DNA from: a virus
Length of the DNA: 24,623 nt
Strand: one strand, 5' to 3'
Virus record (IMG/VR): IMGVR_UViG_3300021142_000170
Span: 1 to 24,623 of that record
The position numbers and the translations under genes were made by a program. The notes under the pieces were generated by a model, which saw nothing but the letters and a program-made list of their open reading frames with translations, was not told where the DNA came from and ran no database searches. Shown piece after piece: positions 15,204 to 21,218 of this stretch; positions within the stretch are counted from its first letter, which is position 1; every line of letters begins with the position of its first letter.

Positions 15204-17870
15204 CTATCGCCAGCTTCGTTTTAATTGTGATCTATCAAATGCTTTGCTTTTACCGGAGTCGAACATATTGCCTGCGGCTACTTCTTGTCCCCATTGGATG
15301 AATGCATCGCTATTACTTACCAATATTCCATTAGCATAATAAGCATGATGCTTATCTATAGTTAAATCATAAACCGGTTTCAGATTGTTGTTTTTTGTTA
15401 ATGCTATCACTGTAGTAACACTTTCTTGAACATGTATGTTTTCTTGTAGGATAAGGCGTTGAAAACTCCGTGTTACATATAATGCAATTCTTTTTAACTG
15501 ATATTCTATTTTCCCACGTCTTTTTTCCATGCTCAGCATGCCATTTTTTACCAGCTTCAGAGGCATGCCACTCTTTAGATTTATCATTAACTGACAATAG
15601 TTGTCTTTTATTTTCCTCGCTTCCAACCCAAGGATTAGTTTTTCCATGCTCTTTTGAGTGATCTGATGCCGATATAAGCTGTAAGTTTTCAATGCTATTG
15701 TTAGCCTTGTCTTCATCAATATGATGAATGTGGTAGCCTTGTGGTATCTCTCCGTTATGGTAAATCCATACTTCCCTATGCAAAAGCTTTCCACCATCTC
15801 TTTTATAATCTGACTTAAAATATCCTTCCGGCTTTCGATAAAAGACAACACCATTAAATTCTTGTGATGGATTCTTTGTTTTTTTTCGCCTAACCATACC
15901 TTGCTGTCTTGTTCCCCAGTTTTCTTCATTAAGGTTGTCGTAATCACCATCAATTGGGAAAACAATAAAACCATTTGCAATCTTACCGACCCTATCATTC
16001 CATAAAACCTGATGTAAAAGGCTTTGCACGCCATTTCGTTGAGATACGTAATATCCTCTTTTAGACCATAACCAGTATTTAACGCCTTGGTATATTCGAT
16101 AACGCCTTTCCGTAGTCCTACACGCATGAATTGTTTGATATTCCATAGTGGCTTCCTATCTGTTGAAATAATGTCATTATAGCATAATGCATCAGCACGT
16201 AAGACTCCTCTTATCGTGAATATCTTATGTTCAGGTGAGCATTCAATTAACTCTCCAGTTGATAGCTCAATAATTATCGTTATTGATTCTTTAATTAATC
16301 CTGAATGAGTAACATCACCAACAAAACCATCAGCTAATATAACCTGATCACCAACAACAACATTTTCAATAGATACTAATCCTCTGGTTGTTGATATTTG
16401 TGTGCCAGCTATCAAACAACCGTGACTATTTTCATCATGTAAAGGCTCATTGGCCCATGATCCTGTCACCGCTACCCAGCGTTTCTTATAATTGTCCAAG
16501 CGCTTGATGCCTTGACCACAATTAGTTTCATCAAATACAGCGGCACTCATAGCTGCTCTGGTCGCCATAATGCCTGACAATTTATTGGTTACTCTTGGCA
16601 CAATCTCAAAACGTTGTCCTGGATAAAGCTCTTCAAGCATTTCTTTAATCGATTTTGATGTATCAGGCGTCGCCCCAATGCGTTTATGATCAGATTCGTG
16701 CGGTATATAGTGTTTACCGTACACATAACCGCGTTCACTGGCTAATAACTGCAAATACCGCACATAGGTGATCAAATCCTCACCGCTATTTTCATAATAG
16801 TTAATAAATCGGTGTTGCAATGTGCCAAACTGATGAAACCAAATAGCAGTCATATCACCTTTACCAATATCCCAAAAGGTATTGATAGGCACCGGTAAAA
16901 CAGGCACAGAAGGCACAATACGCCCCGTTTTTCTAACGGCACTCATTTGCTCAGAGAAATATTTGCCATCCGTGCTGATTTGAAAGGCTTCCTCTGGTGT
17001 GCTTGGGTATTCTTGGCGCATCTTCCACATATCGCCTGAAAAATCAGATTCACAGGTTGCCACATACCAAGCGCGTTTATGCTCTGTCAAAACATGACCA
17101 ATTTTGGCTTCTGTTTCATAAAAGTGTTTTAAATACTTTTCATCAATGAGTACATTTTCAGGATCAATCTCATATTCGTCGGCATCCCACCAGCTATAAA
17201 AATGAAACTTATAATCTTTGATACTGAGCGTGGCTTTTGTATCGTATTGATCCATAGCGCGCTTAGTAATCTTATAAAACTCGCCTTCCTGCCCTTCTGC
17301 GGTTGATTCAATAACCAATATCCCAGACTTGGGCACAGCGGGAATAGAGCCGGTAATTACTTCTTGGGCTTTATCAGGATATTTAGCACAAATCTTACCG
17401 AACTCAGATATATGCAATCGGTGTATCGTGCCTGACCGCATCGATGTAGCCACACGAACCGACGATAAGTTATGCGCAAACTGTATCTCTCTTGCTGAAT
17501 CCTTTACCAAAGGAAATTCAGTTTGCATAAATTTTGGTAAATGATCATAAGCAAATTTAACTTTGTGTCGAAAGATAATCTCTACGGCATCTTTATCCTG
17601 CGCAATAATCCCACATTGAATCGGATCTTTACTAAAAAGCGCTGTGTCTAACCACATAATGGCTATCAGGGTTGTAATACCGCGTTGCCGGGCTTTTAAT
17701 ACGACATTACGATGCCACAATGATTTCATGAGCTCTAACTGCACATCATTAGGTTTAAACGGTACTATTAAACCTTCATCGTTATCGTCATCACCTTTTA
17801 CGATGATTTTATAAATCTCACCGCTGGTAATGCGCCACCAAGGATCATCAAGATGTTCTTTAGTGATCAA
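15204..17870 (-). CDS. Large terminase subunit interrupted by an intein
   Basis: The 888-residue precursor becomes 519 residues after splicing (484 + 35), near the P22 gp2 size of 499. The ATPase carries a Walker-A-like KARQRGITT (59-67), Walker B HISEFGK (153-159) and VIESTAEG (186-193). The nuclease has D334 in FWDIGKGD, D394 in PHESDHK, and the third acidic residue D855 in SHG|SDAF. The intein occupies 485-853, precisely before SDAF, so the active site is completed only after splicing. The start is TTG, with GGTGG 7 bases upstream, overlapping the TerS stop. The 35-residue C-extein is short but in line with P22-like terminases. The frame is open throughout, including 260 codons overlapped by an HNH gene in another frame. 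Confidence 0.9.
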   Translation of the reverse strand: MITKEHLDDPWWRITSGEIYKIIVKGDDDNDEGLIVPFKPNDVQLELMKSLWHRNVVLKARQRGITTLIAIMWLDTALFSKDPIQCGIIAQDKDAVEIIFRHKVKFAYDHLPKFMQTEFPLVKDSAREIQFAHNLSSVRVATSMRSGTIHRLHISEFGKICAKYPDKAQEVITGSIPAVPKSGILVIESTAEGQEGEFYKITKRAMDQYDTKATLSIKDYKFHFYSWWDADEYEIDPENVLIDEKYLKHFYETEAKIGHVLTEHKRAWYVATCESDFSGDMWKMRQEYPSTPEEAFQISTDGKYFSEQMSAVRKTGRIVPSVPVLPVPINTFWDIGKGDMTAIWFHQFGTLQHRFINYYENSGEDLITYVRYLQLLASERGYVYGKHYIPHESDHKRIGATPDTSKSIKEMLEELYPGQRFEIVPRVTNKLSGIMATRAAMSAAVFDETNCGQGIKRLDNYKKRWVAVTGSWANEPLHDENSHGCLIAGTQISTTRGLVSIENVVVGDQVILADGFVGDVTHSGLIKESITIIIELSTGELIECSPEHKIFTIRGVLRADALCYNDIISTDRKPLWNIKQFMRVGLRKGVIEYTKALNTGYGLKEDITYLNEMACKAFYIRFYGMIGSVRLQMVLLFSQLMVITTTLMKKTGEQDSKVWLGEKKQRIHHKNLMVLSFIESRKDILSQIIKEMVESFCIGKYGFTITERYHKATTFIILMKTRLTIALKTYSLYRHQITQKSMEKLILGLEARKIKDNYCQLMINLKSGMPLKLVKNGMLSMEKRRGKIEYQLKRIALYVTRSFQRLILQENIHVQESVTTVIALTKNNNLKPVYDLTIDKHHAYYANGILVSNSDAFIQWGQEVAAGNMFDSGKSKAFDRSQLKRSWR
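15367..16146 (-). CDS. HNH homing endonuclease nested out of frame inside the terminase intein
   Basis: A 259-residue protein read in the -1 frame relative to the terminase. An intact HNH unit spans residues 121-167 (LLHREVW, then GYHIHHIDEDKANNS with IENL, then SDHSKEH; likely H141/H142, N150, H163). A related degenerate unit spans 43-87 (LLHQVLW, FPIDGDYDN, NEENW) in which the His pair is replaced by Phe-Pro. The C-terminus has EWHAS/KWHAE repeats and a zinc-finger-like C221-x2-C224-x14-C239-x3-C243. AGGAAG lies 5 bases before the ATG, and an in-frame TAG four codons upstream fixes the start region. Arg is mostly AGA/AGG, unlike the terminase exteins I sampled, suggesting foreign origin. 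It begins and ends exactly between the intein splicing halves. Confidence 0.85.
   Translation of the reverse strand: MEYQTIHACRTTERRYRIYQGVKYWLWSKRGYYVSQRNGVQSLLHQVLWNDRVGKIANGFIVFPIDGDYDNLNEENWGTRQQGMVRRKKTKNPSQEFNGVVFYRKPEGYFKSDYKRDGGKLLHREVWIYHNGEIPQGYHIHHIDEDKANNSIENLQLISASDHSKEHGKTNPWVGSEENKRQLLSVNDKSKEWHASEAGKKWHAEHGKKTWENRISVKKNCIICNTEFSTPYPTRKHTCSRKCYYSDSINKKQQSETGL
16152..16184 (-). promoter_or_regulatory. Extended -10 promoter and ribosome site of the nested HNH gene
   Basis: On the minus strand TGCTATAAT (16176-16184) is a perfect extended -10 element; no -35 resembling TTGACA is seen. Transcription would start near 16169. AGGAAG (16152-16157) lies 5 bases before the HNH ATG and is one of the best ribosome sites in the window. 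Both elements also encode terminase-intein residues. Confidence 0.55.
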
Positions 17871-18403
17871 TGTTGAGCCACCCCAATAATTTTTCCTTCA
17901 CCGCCTTTAATCCAAGCAGCAAAACTATTTTCTTCTTGGTCTGTATTTTGGTCTTTATTTAAACTTGCATTAGCTTTAATAAGGTCCATGGGCGTTTTAG
18001 CCGCTTCATTACTCATGACCGTAAGTGTTCTAGCAATAGCCAATTCTTCTTCATCTAATGCGTCATCATTAAGTGTTGAAATTTTCTTATTAGCAATACT
18101 TGATAAGCGACTGTAGTTCATTGCGGATAACGTAGCGCCGGTTGCCATGTGTTTTGATATAGCCAATAATTCATTAGCCAAACTAAATGCACCAATTTGT
18201 ATAGTAATTGGTGCTGTTTGTATAGCAATCTCAGTTTCAACTATTTGATTAGCTAATGTTTTAACGTGTTTAATTTGTTTAGAAAATTTCTGACTAATTG
18301 CGCCTCTAGTCACACCAAACTTTTTCGCTAGGTCGATTGCTTTTTCCCCTCTTGAAAGGCGAGTTTCAATTTCTTTCCATTGCTTTTCAGTTAGTTTAGC
18401 CAA
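17867..18403 (-). CDS. Small terminase subunit
   Basis: A 178-residue protein directly before TerL, overlapping it by 4 bases. The N-terminus is a helix-turn-helix (EKQWKEIETRLSRGEKAIDLAKKFGVTRGAISQKFSKQ, residues 5-42), as expected for recognition of the packaging site. A helical oligomerisation region (SLANELLAISKHMATGA...LSSIANKKISTL) and a C-terminal tail follow, typical of TerS. The start is TTG, with GGTGG upstream inside the end of the preceding gene. It works as a ring that loads concatemeric DNA into the TerL motor at the portal. Confidence 0.8.
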   Translation of the reverse strand: MAKLTEKQWKEIETRLSRGEKAIDLAKKFGVTRGAISQKFSKQIKHVKTLANQIVETEIAIQTAPITIQIGAFSLANELLAISKHMATGATLSAMNYSRLSSIANKKISTLNDDALDEEELAIARTLTVMSNEAAKTPMDLIKANASLNKDQNTDQEENSFAAWIKGGEGKIIGVAQH

Positions 18404-18408
18404 AGCTA

Positions 18409-19050
18409 TTACCCACCAATTACCGAAGTGTCTTCTTCAACATCGATTTCATAATCTAATTGAAAACCGCCGGGTAAAGTAGCAGCATTCAAATTGATAG
18501 CAATAAAGTCATTAACACCACGCAGTATCCACGGTTTAATACCTAATTGCTCCAAACTCCAAAGTGTTGGTCCCGGAGCAACGCCACCGTTATTTGCGCA
18601 CACCATAAATTGTTGACCTAATATGCCGTTACCTGCGGGAGTGTTACCGGCACCAAACACAGCACCTAATGACGTTGGCGCGGTAGATCCACTTGATATT
18701 TTTACAACTGCGGTAGCAGCTGCCTCAGTAATATCGTGAGGTGTATAACCTAATTGCGTAAATGTGCCGCCTACATTAGCAGCGGTCCGTCTAATAATTG
18801 ATACGGGGATAATGCCCGCTGCTGTTGATTCAGCTGATAAAATGATTGATTGAATTTTAAGTGTTTTAGAAGCGTTACCTTGAATCACTATAACGTCGGT
18901 AGGTGCAGCTGGTAATTGCGCGGCGGCCAAGCGGCCTGCATAGCTATACACAGGCGTATTTGCCCACGTCATAACTTTTGCAGAACCTTGTACGCCTTGC
19001 AGAACTGAAGCGGGATTGGTTAGTGTTGATTCAAGTAATATCGATTCCAT
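18409..19050 (-). CDS. Structural-looking protein upstream of terminase, unknown
   Basis: A 213-residue Ala/Gly/Thr/Ile-rich beta protein (VIVIQGNASKTLKIQSIILSAESTAAGIIPVSIIRR; FIAINLNAATLPGGFQLDYEIDVEED). Its strands resemble virion decoration proteins. It is the first gene after a candidate promoter, so it would be the first late product. GGGAG, 6 bases before the ATG, lies in a GGGA-loop hairpin as at the portal and scaffold starts. No family is recognised and its place before TerS is uncommon. A virion surface role is inferred from composition only. Confidence 0.6.
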   Translation of the reverse strand: MESILLESTLTNPASVLQGVQGSAKVMTWANTPVYSYAGRLAAAQLPAAPTDVIVIQGNASKTLKIQSIILSAESTAAGIIPVSIIRRTAANVGGTFTQLGYTPHDITEAAATAVVKISSGSTAPTSLGAVFGAGNTPAGNGILGQQFMVCANNGGVAPGPTLWSLEQLGIKPWILRGVNDFIAINLNAATLPGGFQLDYEIDVEEDTSVIGG

Positions 19051-19052
19051 TA

Positions 19053-19066
19053 ATGTCTCCCGACAA
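19053..19066 (-). repeat. Boundary hairpin, GGGA-loop type, at the first late gene
   Basis: On the minus strand it reads TTGTC-GGGA-GACAT: a 4-bp stem, since the outermost pair is T-T. The GGGAG ribosome site is in the loop and the ATG follows two bases after the stem. Confidence 0.6.
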
Positions 19067-19092
19067 TAGATGTGAAAAAAATAGATTTATCC

Positions 19093-19118
19093 CTTATAGC
19101 AGTTATTTAACAGTTATT
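19093..19118 (-). promoter_or_regulatory. Candidate late promoter with an 11-bp-spaced direct repeat
   Basis: On the minus strand TGCTATAAG (19093-19101) is an extended -10 element, one base off consensus. Upstream, AATAACTG occurs twice (19111-19118 and 19100-19107), 11 bases apart, one helical turn. No good -35 is present, so activation through the repeat is conceivable. The predicted start is near 19086, 36 bases before the first late gene. Confidence 0.4.
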
Positions 19119-19127
19119 AAATTGAAT

Positions 19128-19382
19128 TTAAGTACCTGTTTTTTTCAAATCACTTGCTGTCTCTGGGTATTTTCCGGTATTACAAAAGCTCACAAGATCT
19201 AGCATCTTCAGTTTATTTTGCATTACGTTAATAGTCACCTTTGATAGGTATTCAATTTCTACACAAAGGGTTAATTCATGTTCAAAATCAGCTCTTTTTG
19301 CCTGAGTTTTTAATTTATTTTCTTCAAGCGCATGCAAACATTCAATAATATCTTCTCTTTTATCTAAGCTAAATACTTTCAT
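19128..19382 (-). CDS. Small helical protein, unknown
   Basis: An 84-residue mostly helical protein (KREDIIECLHALEENKLKTQAKRADFEHELTLC) with AAGGA 5 bases before the ATG. It overlaps the upstream gene by 14 bases. Its middle resembles a coiled coil. It is the last gene before the candidate late promoter. No motif identifies a function; a small regulatory or host-interaction protein is possible. Confidence 0.55.
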   Translation of the reverse strand: MKVFSLDKREDIIECLHALEENKLKTQAKRADFEHELTLCVEIEYLSKVTINVMQNKLKMLDLVSFCNTGKYPETASDLKKTGT

Positions 19383-19635
19383 TACTATCCTTTAATTTGG
19401 TTTTGTTTAATTCTTGATCTTCAATTTCACGCTGTAACAACATTTCTGCATGCTTTTTAACCTCCCACCGATTAACGCCATTCCAGCTTACGCGTTTATC
19501 AATTGCTTTAATGTATCCTTTTAAAAAGTCTATTTTGCTTCGGTTTATTTCAGGATAGTCTTTGCCTATTTTGTCGAGGTAAGCAATTTCTGTTTCCGTT
19601 GTCCAAAACATTACGTTACTGGGCTTTTTGCTCAT
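19369..19635 (-). CDS. Small protein, unknown
   Basis: An 88-residue protein (MSKKPSNVMFWTTETEIAYLDKIGKDYPEINRSKIDFLKGYIKAIDKRVSWNGV...). The first half has the pattern WTTETEIAYLDKIGK, seen in small phage proteins of unknown role. The second half is a charged helix (VKKHAEMLLQREIEDQEL). It overlaps both neighbouring genes, so it is translated in a tightly packed operon. No function is proposed. Confidence 0.55.
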   Translation of the reverse strand: MSKKPSNVMFWTTETEIAYLDKIGKDYPEINRSKIDFLKGYIKAIDKRVSWNGVNRWEVKKHAEMLLQREIEDQELNKTKLKDSNESI

Positions 19636-19783
19636 TGATTACCTGCTGATTGGCTTTTATGATAAGGTCGATACATGACGTGCATTTTTTAACTTTATTT
19701 CTAATCAAGCGCATTTCACCGATAGGCTTAAACTTTCCGCAGGAAGCACAGTAGAATTCCAGTTTATGAGGAAATGTTTTCAA
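19616..19783 (-). CDS. Small zinc-finger protein (55 aa), unknown
   Basis: The frame contains a four-Cys finger: CASCGKF, then KKCTSC. I chose the TTG at 19783 because AGAGGG lies 6 bases upstream. Another TTG at 19831 gives 71 residues but lies within the upstream membrane-peptide gene and has no good ribosome site. Small four-Cys phage proteins often bind nucleic acid or RNA polymerase, but nothing more specific can be said. Confidence 0.5.
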   Translation of the reverse strand: MKTFPHKLEFYCASCGKFKPIGEMRLIRNKVKKCTSCIDLIIKANQQVINEQKAQ

Positions 19784-19889
19784 ATTTATCCCTCTGTTTT
19801 TTGTAATCTTGCCAACACATATAGCCGACAACCGGTGAAAAGATAATTAAAACCACGCATAAAAAACACCGAATAAAAAAGATTCTCAT
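19764..19889 (-). CDS. Small membrane peptide (41 aa), unknown
   Basis: An ATG frame with GGAG 6 bases upstream. It has a short basic N-terminus with a hydrophobic span (RCFLCVVLIIFSPVVGYMCW) and a charged C-terminal tail (QDYKKQRDKFENISS). The topology suggests one membrane helix with the charged tail in the cytoplasm or periplasm. It starts in an ATGA overlap with the 27-residue frame upstream and overlaps the zinc-finger gene downstream. It may be part of a two-peptide membrane unit, such as holin-like or superinfection-related. Confidence 0.5.
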   Translation of the reverse strand: MRIFFIRCFLCVVLIIFSPVVGYMCWQDYKKQRDKFENISS

Positions 19890-19969
19890 TTTGGTCTCCA
19901 CGTATCATTCATGACGTAACAGAAAATAAGTACAACTAAAACATAAGGCGCATACACTATCGTTTCCAC
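19886..19969 (-). CDS. Tiny membrane peptide (27 aa), unknown
   Basis: A GTG frame with GAGGG 7 bases upstream, coding one hydrophobic span (APYVLVVLIFCYVM) and a polar end (NDTWRPK). The stop overlaps the next start (ATGA). Pairing and coupling with the 41-residue membrane peptide are its main support; length alone gives none. Confidence 0.35.
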   Translation of the reverse strand: METIVYAPYVLVVLIFCYVMNDTWRPK

Positions 19970-19997
19970 AATCAAACCCTCAACATTGGCGTTAAAT

Positions 19998-20216
19998 TCA
20001 TTGCCTATCTTTATCCCATATTTGCCTACATTCAATGCAACACCAACGAGGCGTTCTTATTTCCCCATTGTGCTCAATCTGATCAACTGTATTTCCACAC
20101 TCTAAGCATGTTCCGTCGCCATCGATATTTTTAACAACTTCATCGCGTCTTTGCTTAATAGCAATATCCAGGTGTGTTTGTGATAGATCTGATGCTTGGT
20201 CGCAATAATCAGCCAT
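19998..20216 (-). CDS. TraR/DksA-family C4 zinc-finger protein
   Basis: A 72-residue protein with the typical phage TraR layout. An N-terminal helix carries an acidic start (MADYCDQASDLSQTHLDIAIKQRR), followed by a C4 finger CLECG...RWCCIECR. TraR-like proteins bind the secondary channel of RNA polymerase and mimic DksA with ppGpp, shifting host transcription. The ATG overlaps the RusA stop, with AAGGA 8 bases upstream. Family size and cysteine spacing fit well; activity is inferred. Confidence 0.75.
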   Translation of the reverse strand: MADYCDQASDLSQTHLDIAIKQRRDEVVKNIDGDGTCLECGNTVDQIEHNGEIRTPRWCCIECRQIWDKDRQ

Positions 20217-20580
20217 GAGAATTTTCCTTAATTTCGAAAATCATTTTGCTTACTCCCTTCTGGTATTCTTTGGTAATGATCATAGTTGTAAATATCGAAT
20301 CATCTACACCTAATGCCTTAGAAAATCCGTCAATATGTGCCTTAGCGCTGGCAAGGCTGTTATCTATGTCGAAGTTTCTACGCGTAGGATGTATAAATCG
20401 AATTCTTAAACAGGAAGGGATATTTATTATTTCCCGCCCTATTTTTTCTAACGCAACACGCGTTAATAACTTTGCTTCTTCAAAAGCTTTAACCTTTGCT
20501 TTTTTATAAACGTGATAACTCTTACCATTCTTGTTATTAGGTGATAATTTGCTATCAGGCTTATCAAACTCGACAATCAT
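20209..20580 (-). CDS. RusA-family Holliday junction resolvase
   Basis: A 123-residue protein with the RusA core: HPTRRNFDIDNSLASAKAHIDGFSKALGVDDSIF. The metal-binding Asp residues are probably D71, D73 and D93 or D94, with the following Lys/Ala-rich helix. RusA cuts Holliday junctions in phage recombination and can resolve branched concatemers before packaging. It overlaps DUF1364 upstream and TraR downstream by a few bases, so the three are coexpressed. Length matches the family (about 120). Confidence 0.8.
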   Translation of the reverse strand: MIVEFDKPDSKLSPNNKNGKSYHVYKKAKVKAFEEAKLLTRVALEKIGREIINIPSCLRIRFIHPTRRNFDIDNSLASAKAHIDGFSKALGVDDSIFTTMIITKEYQKGVSKMIFEIKENSHG

Positions 20581-20873
20581 CTATACACCTGCATATAACC
20601 GTTGTGCCGCCAAAAATCGCGCGTCCGTTTTACACCTTCAAAAAACATGAGCTTAATTTCATCGCTAGAAAACCCATGTTTCTTGGTAGGCTTACCGTCT
20701 ACTGCTTGGTGACAGTCGTAACATGCGAAAGCGCCTTCTGAGTCATCTTCTTTTCTCGCCATACCTGCCCCGTTTAGGTGGGCCAGCACCGTTGTTTCAC
20801 TGTTGAAATTACAGACACCAGGAATCCTGATCATGCAGTTTTGATAGCGTGCGCTTTTTCGTAACTTACTCAT
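20577..20873 (-). CDS. DUF1364-family putative nuclease
   Basis: A 98-residue protein with the conserved pattern SKLRKSARYQNCMIRIPGVC, TTVLAHLNGAGMARK and ACYDCHQAVDG. The C13, C21, H32, C51, C54 and H55 positions suggest a zinc-stabilised HNH-like fold, commonly annotated as a phage recombination-region nuclease. It is followed directly by RusA, as in lambdoid nin regions. The upstream BrnTA pair separates it from NinB. Biochemical function of the family is not firmly established. Confidence 0.75.
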   Translation of the reverse strand: MSKLRKSARYQNCMIRIPGVCNFNSETTVLAHLNGAGMARKEDDSEGAFACYDCHQAVDGKPTKKHGFSSDEIKLMFFEGVKRTRDFWRHNGYMQVYR

Positions 20874-20939
20874 CAGCCCTTCTTAAAATGTAACTACAAA
20901 TAACTTGCTAATATTTCTTTTTGTAACGACAATAAGATC

Positions 20940-21218
20940 ATGAAAATCGAATATGACCACGCGAAAAACGAAAAGAACATCCAAGAACGAAATCTTAGTT
21001 TTGAGCGTGCGGTCAACTTTAATTTTGAAACCGCAGTCTTCCTGATTGATGACCGTTTTGATTACGGAGAAATCCGCCATATCGGTATCGGTTATCTTGA
21101 TGGTCGTTTGCATATCTTGTGTTTTGTGTTTATTACTGACGGTATACGAGTCATCAGTTTTCGCAAAGCTAACTCCAGAGAGGCTAAAAAACATGACAAA
21201 CCCCTTACCACTAACTGA
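20940..21218 (+). CDS. brnT: BrnT-family ribonuclease toxin
   Basis: A 92-residue protein with the BrnT signature: EYDHAKNEKNIQERNLSFERAV at the N-terminus, VFLIDDRFDYGEIRHIGIGYLDGRLHILCFVFI in the middle and IRVISFRKANSREAKK at the end (the R-x-I-S-x-R-K-A motif). BrnT is a RelE-like toxin that inhibits translation. It overlaps BrnA by 26 bases in the usual toxin-antitoxin order. A weak promoter (TTGCTA, 17 bases, GACAAT) lies at 20905-20933, ending at the ATG, and TTGT-AACG-ACAA (20921-20932) is a possible BrnA site. It is opposite in strand to all neighbours. Confidence 0.85.
   Translation: MKIEYDHAKNEKNIQERNLSFERAVNFNFETAVFLIDDRFDYGEIRHIGIGYLDGRLHILCFVFITDGIRVISFRKANSREAKKHDKPLTTN

Larger units (their letters stand above)
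15312..16418 (-). other. Intein in the large terminase gene (369 residues)
   Basis: Hint-domain signatures are clear. Block A is CLIAGTQISTTRG (Cys1 = terminase residue 485) and block B is ECSPEHKIFT with H548. Block F is VYDLTIDKHHAYY. Block G is ANGILVSN|S, with terminal Asn853 and a +1 Ser nucleophile. The penultimate residue is Ser instead of the common His, seen in a minority of inteins, so splicing may be slower. Splicing-domain halves span about residues 485-574 and 829-853. The 255-odd residues between show no LAGLIDADG or HNH motif in this frame; they read as a basic, low-information linker. That stretch is overlapped by an HNH gene at 15367-16146. Confidence 0.88.

Noticed and set aside
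15400-16140. Hidden functional domain in the terminase-frame linker
   Set aside because: The 250-odd residues are basic and Lys/Ile/Met-rich without recognisable motifs, as expected for the alternative frame of an HNH gene.
15367-16146. Programmed frameshifting joining the intein halves to the HNH domain
   Set aside because: It would need two shifts in opposite senses. A TAG in the HNH frame lies four codons before the HNH ATG, the HNH frame ends in its own TGA, and no slippery heptamer was seen at either junction.
15204-17870. Group I or II intron, instead of an intein, in the terminase gene
   Set aside because: The frame is continuous, and blocks A, B, F and G with Cys1, terminal Asn and +1 Ser are present at exactly the extein junctions.
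1336-19066. CRISPR-like or transposon repeats
   Set aside because: The repeats are short, dispersed, palindromic and placed at gene starts, with no regular spacers and no transposase.
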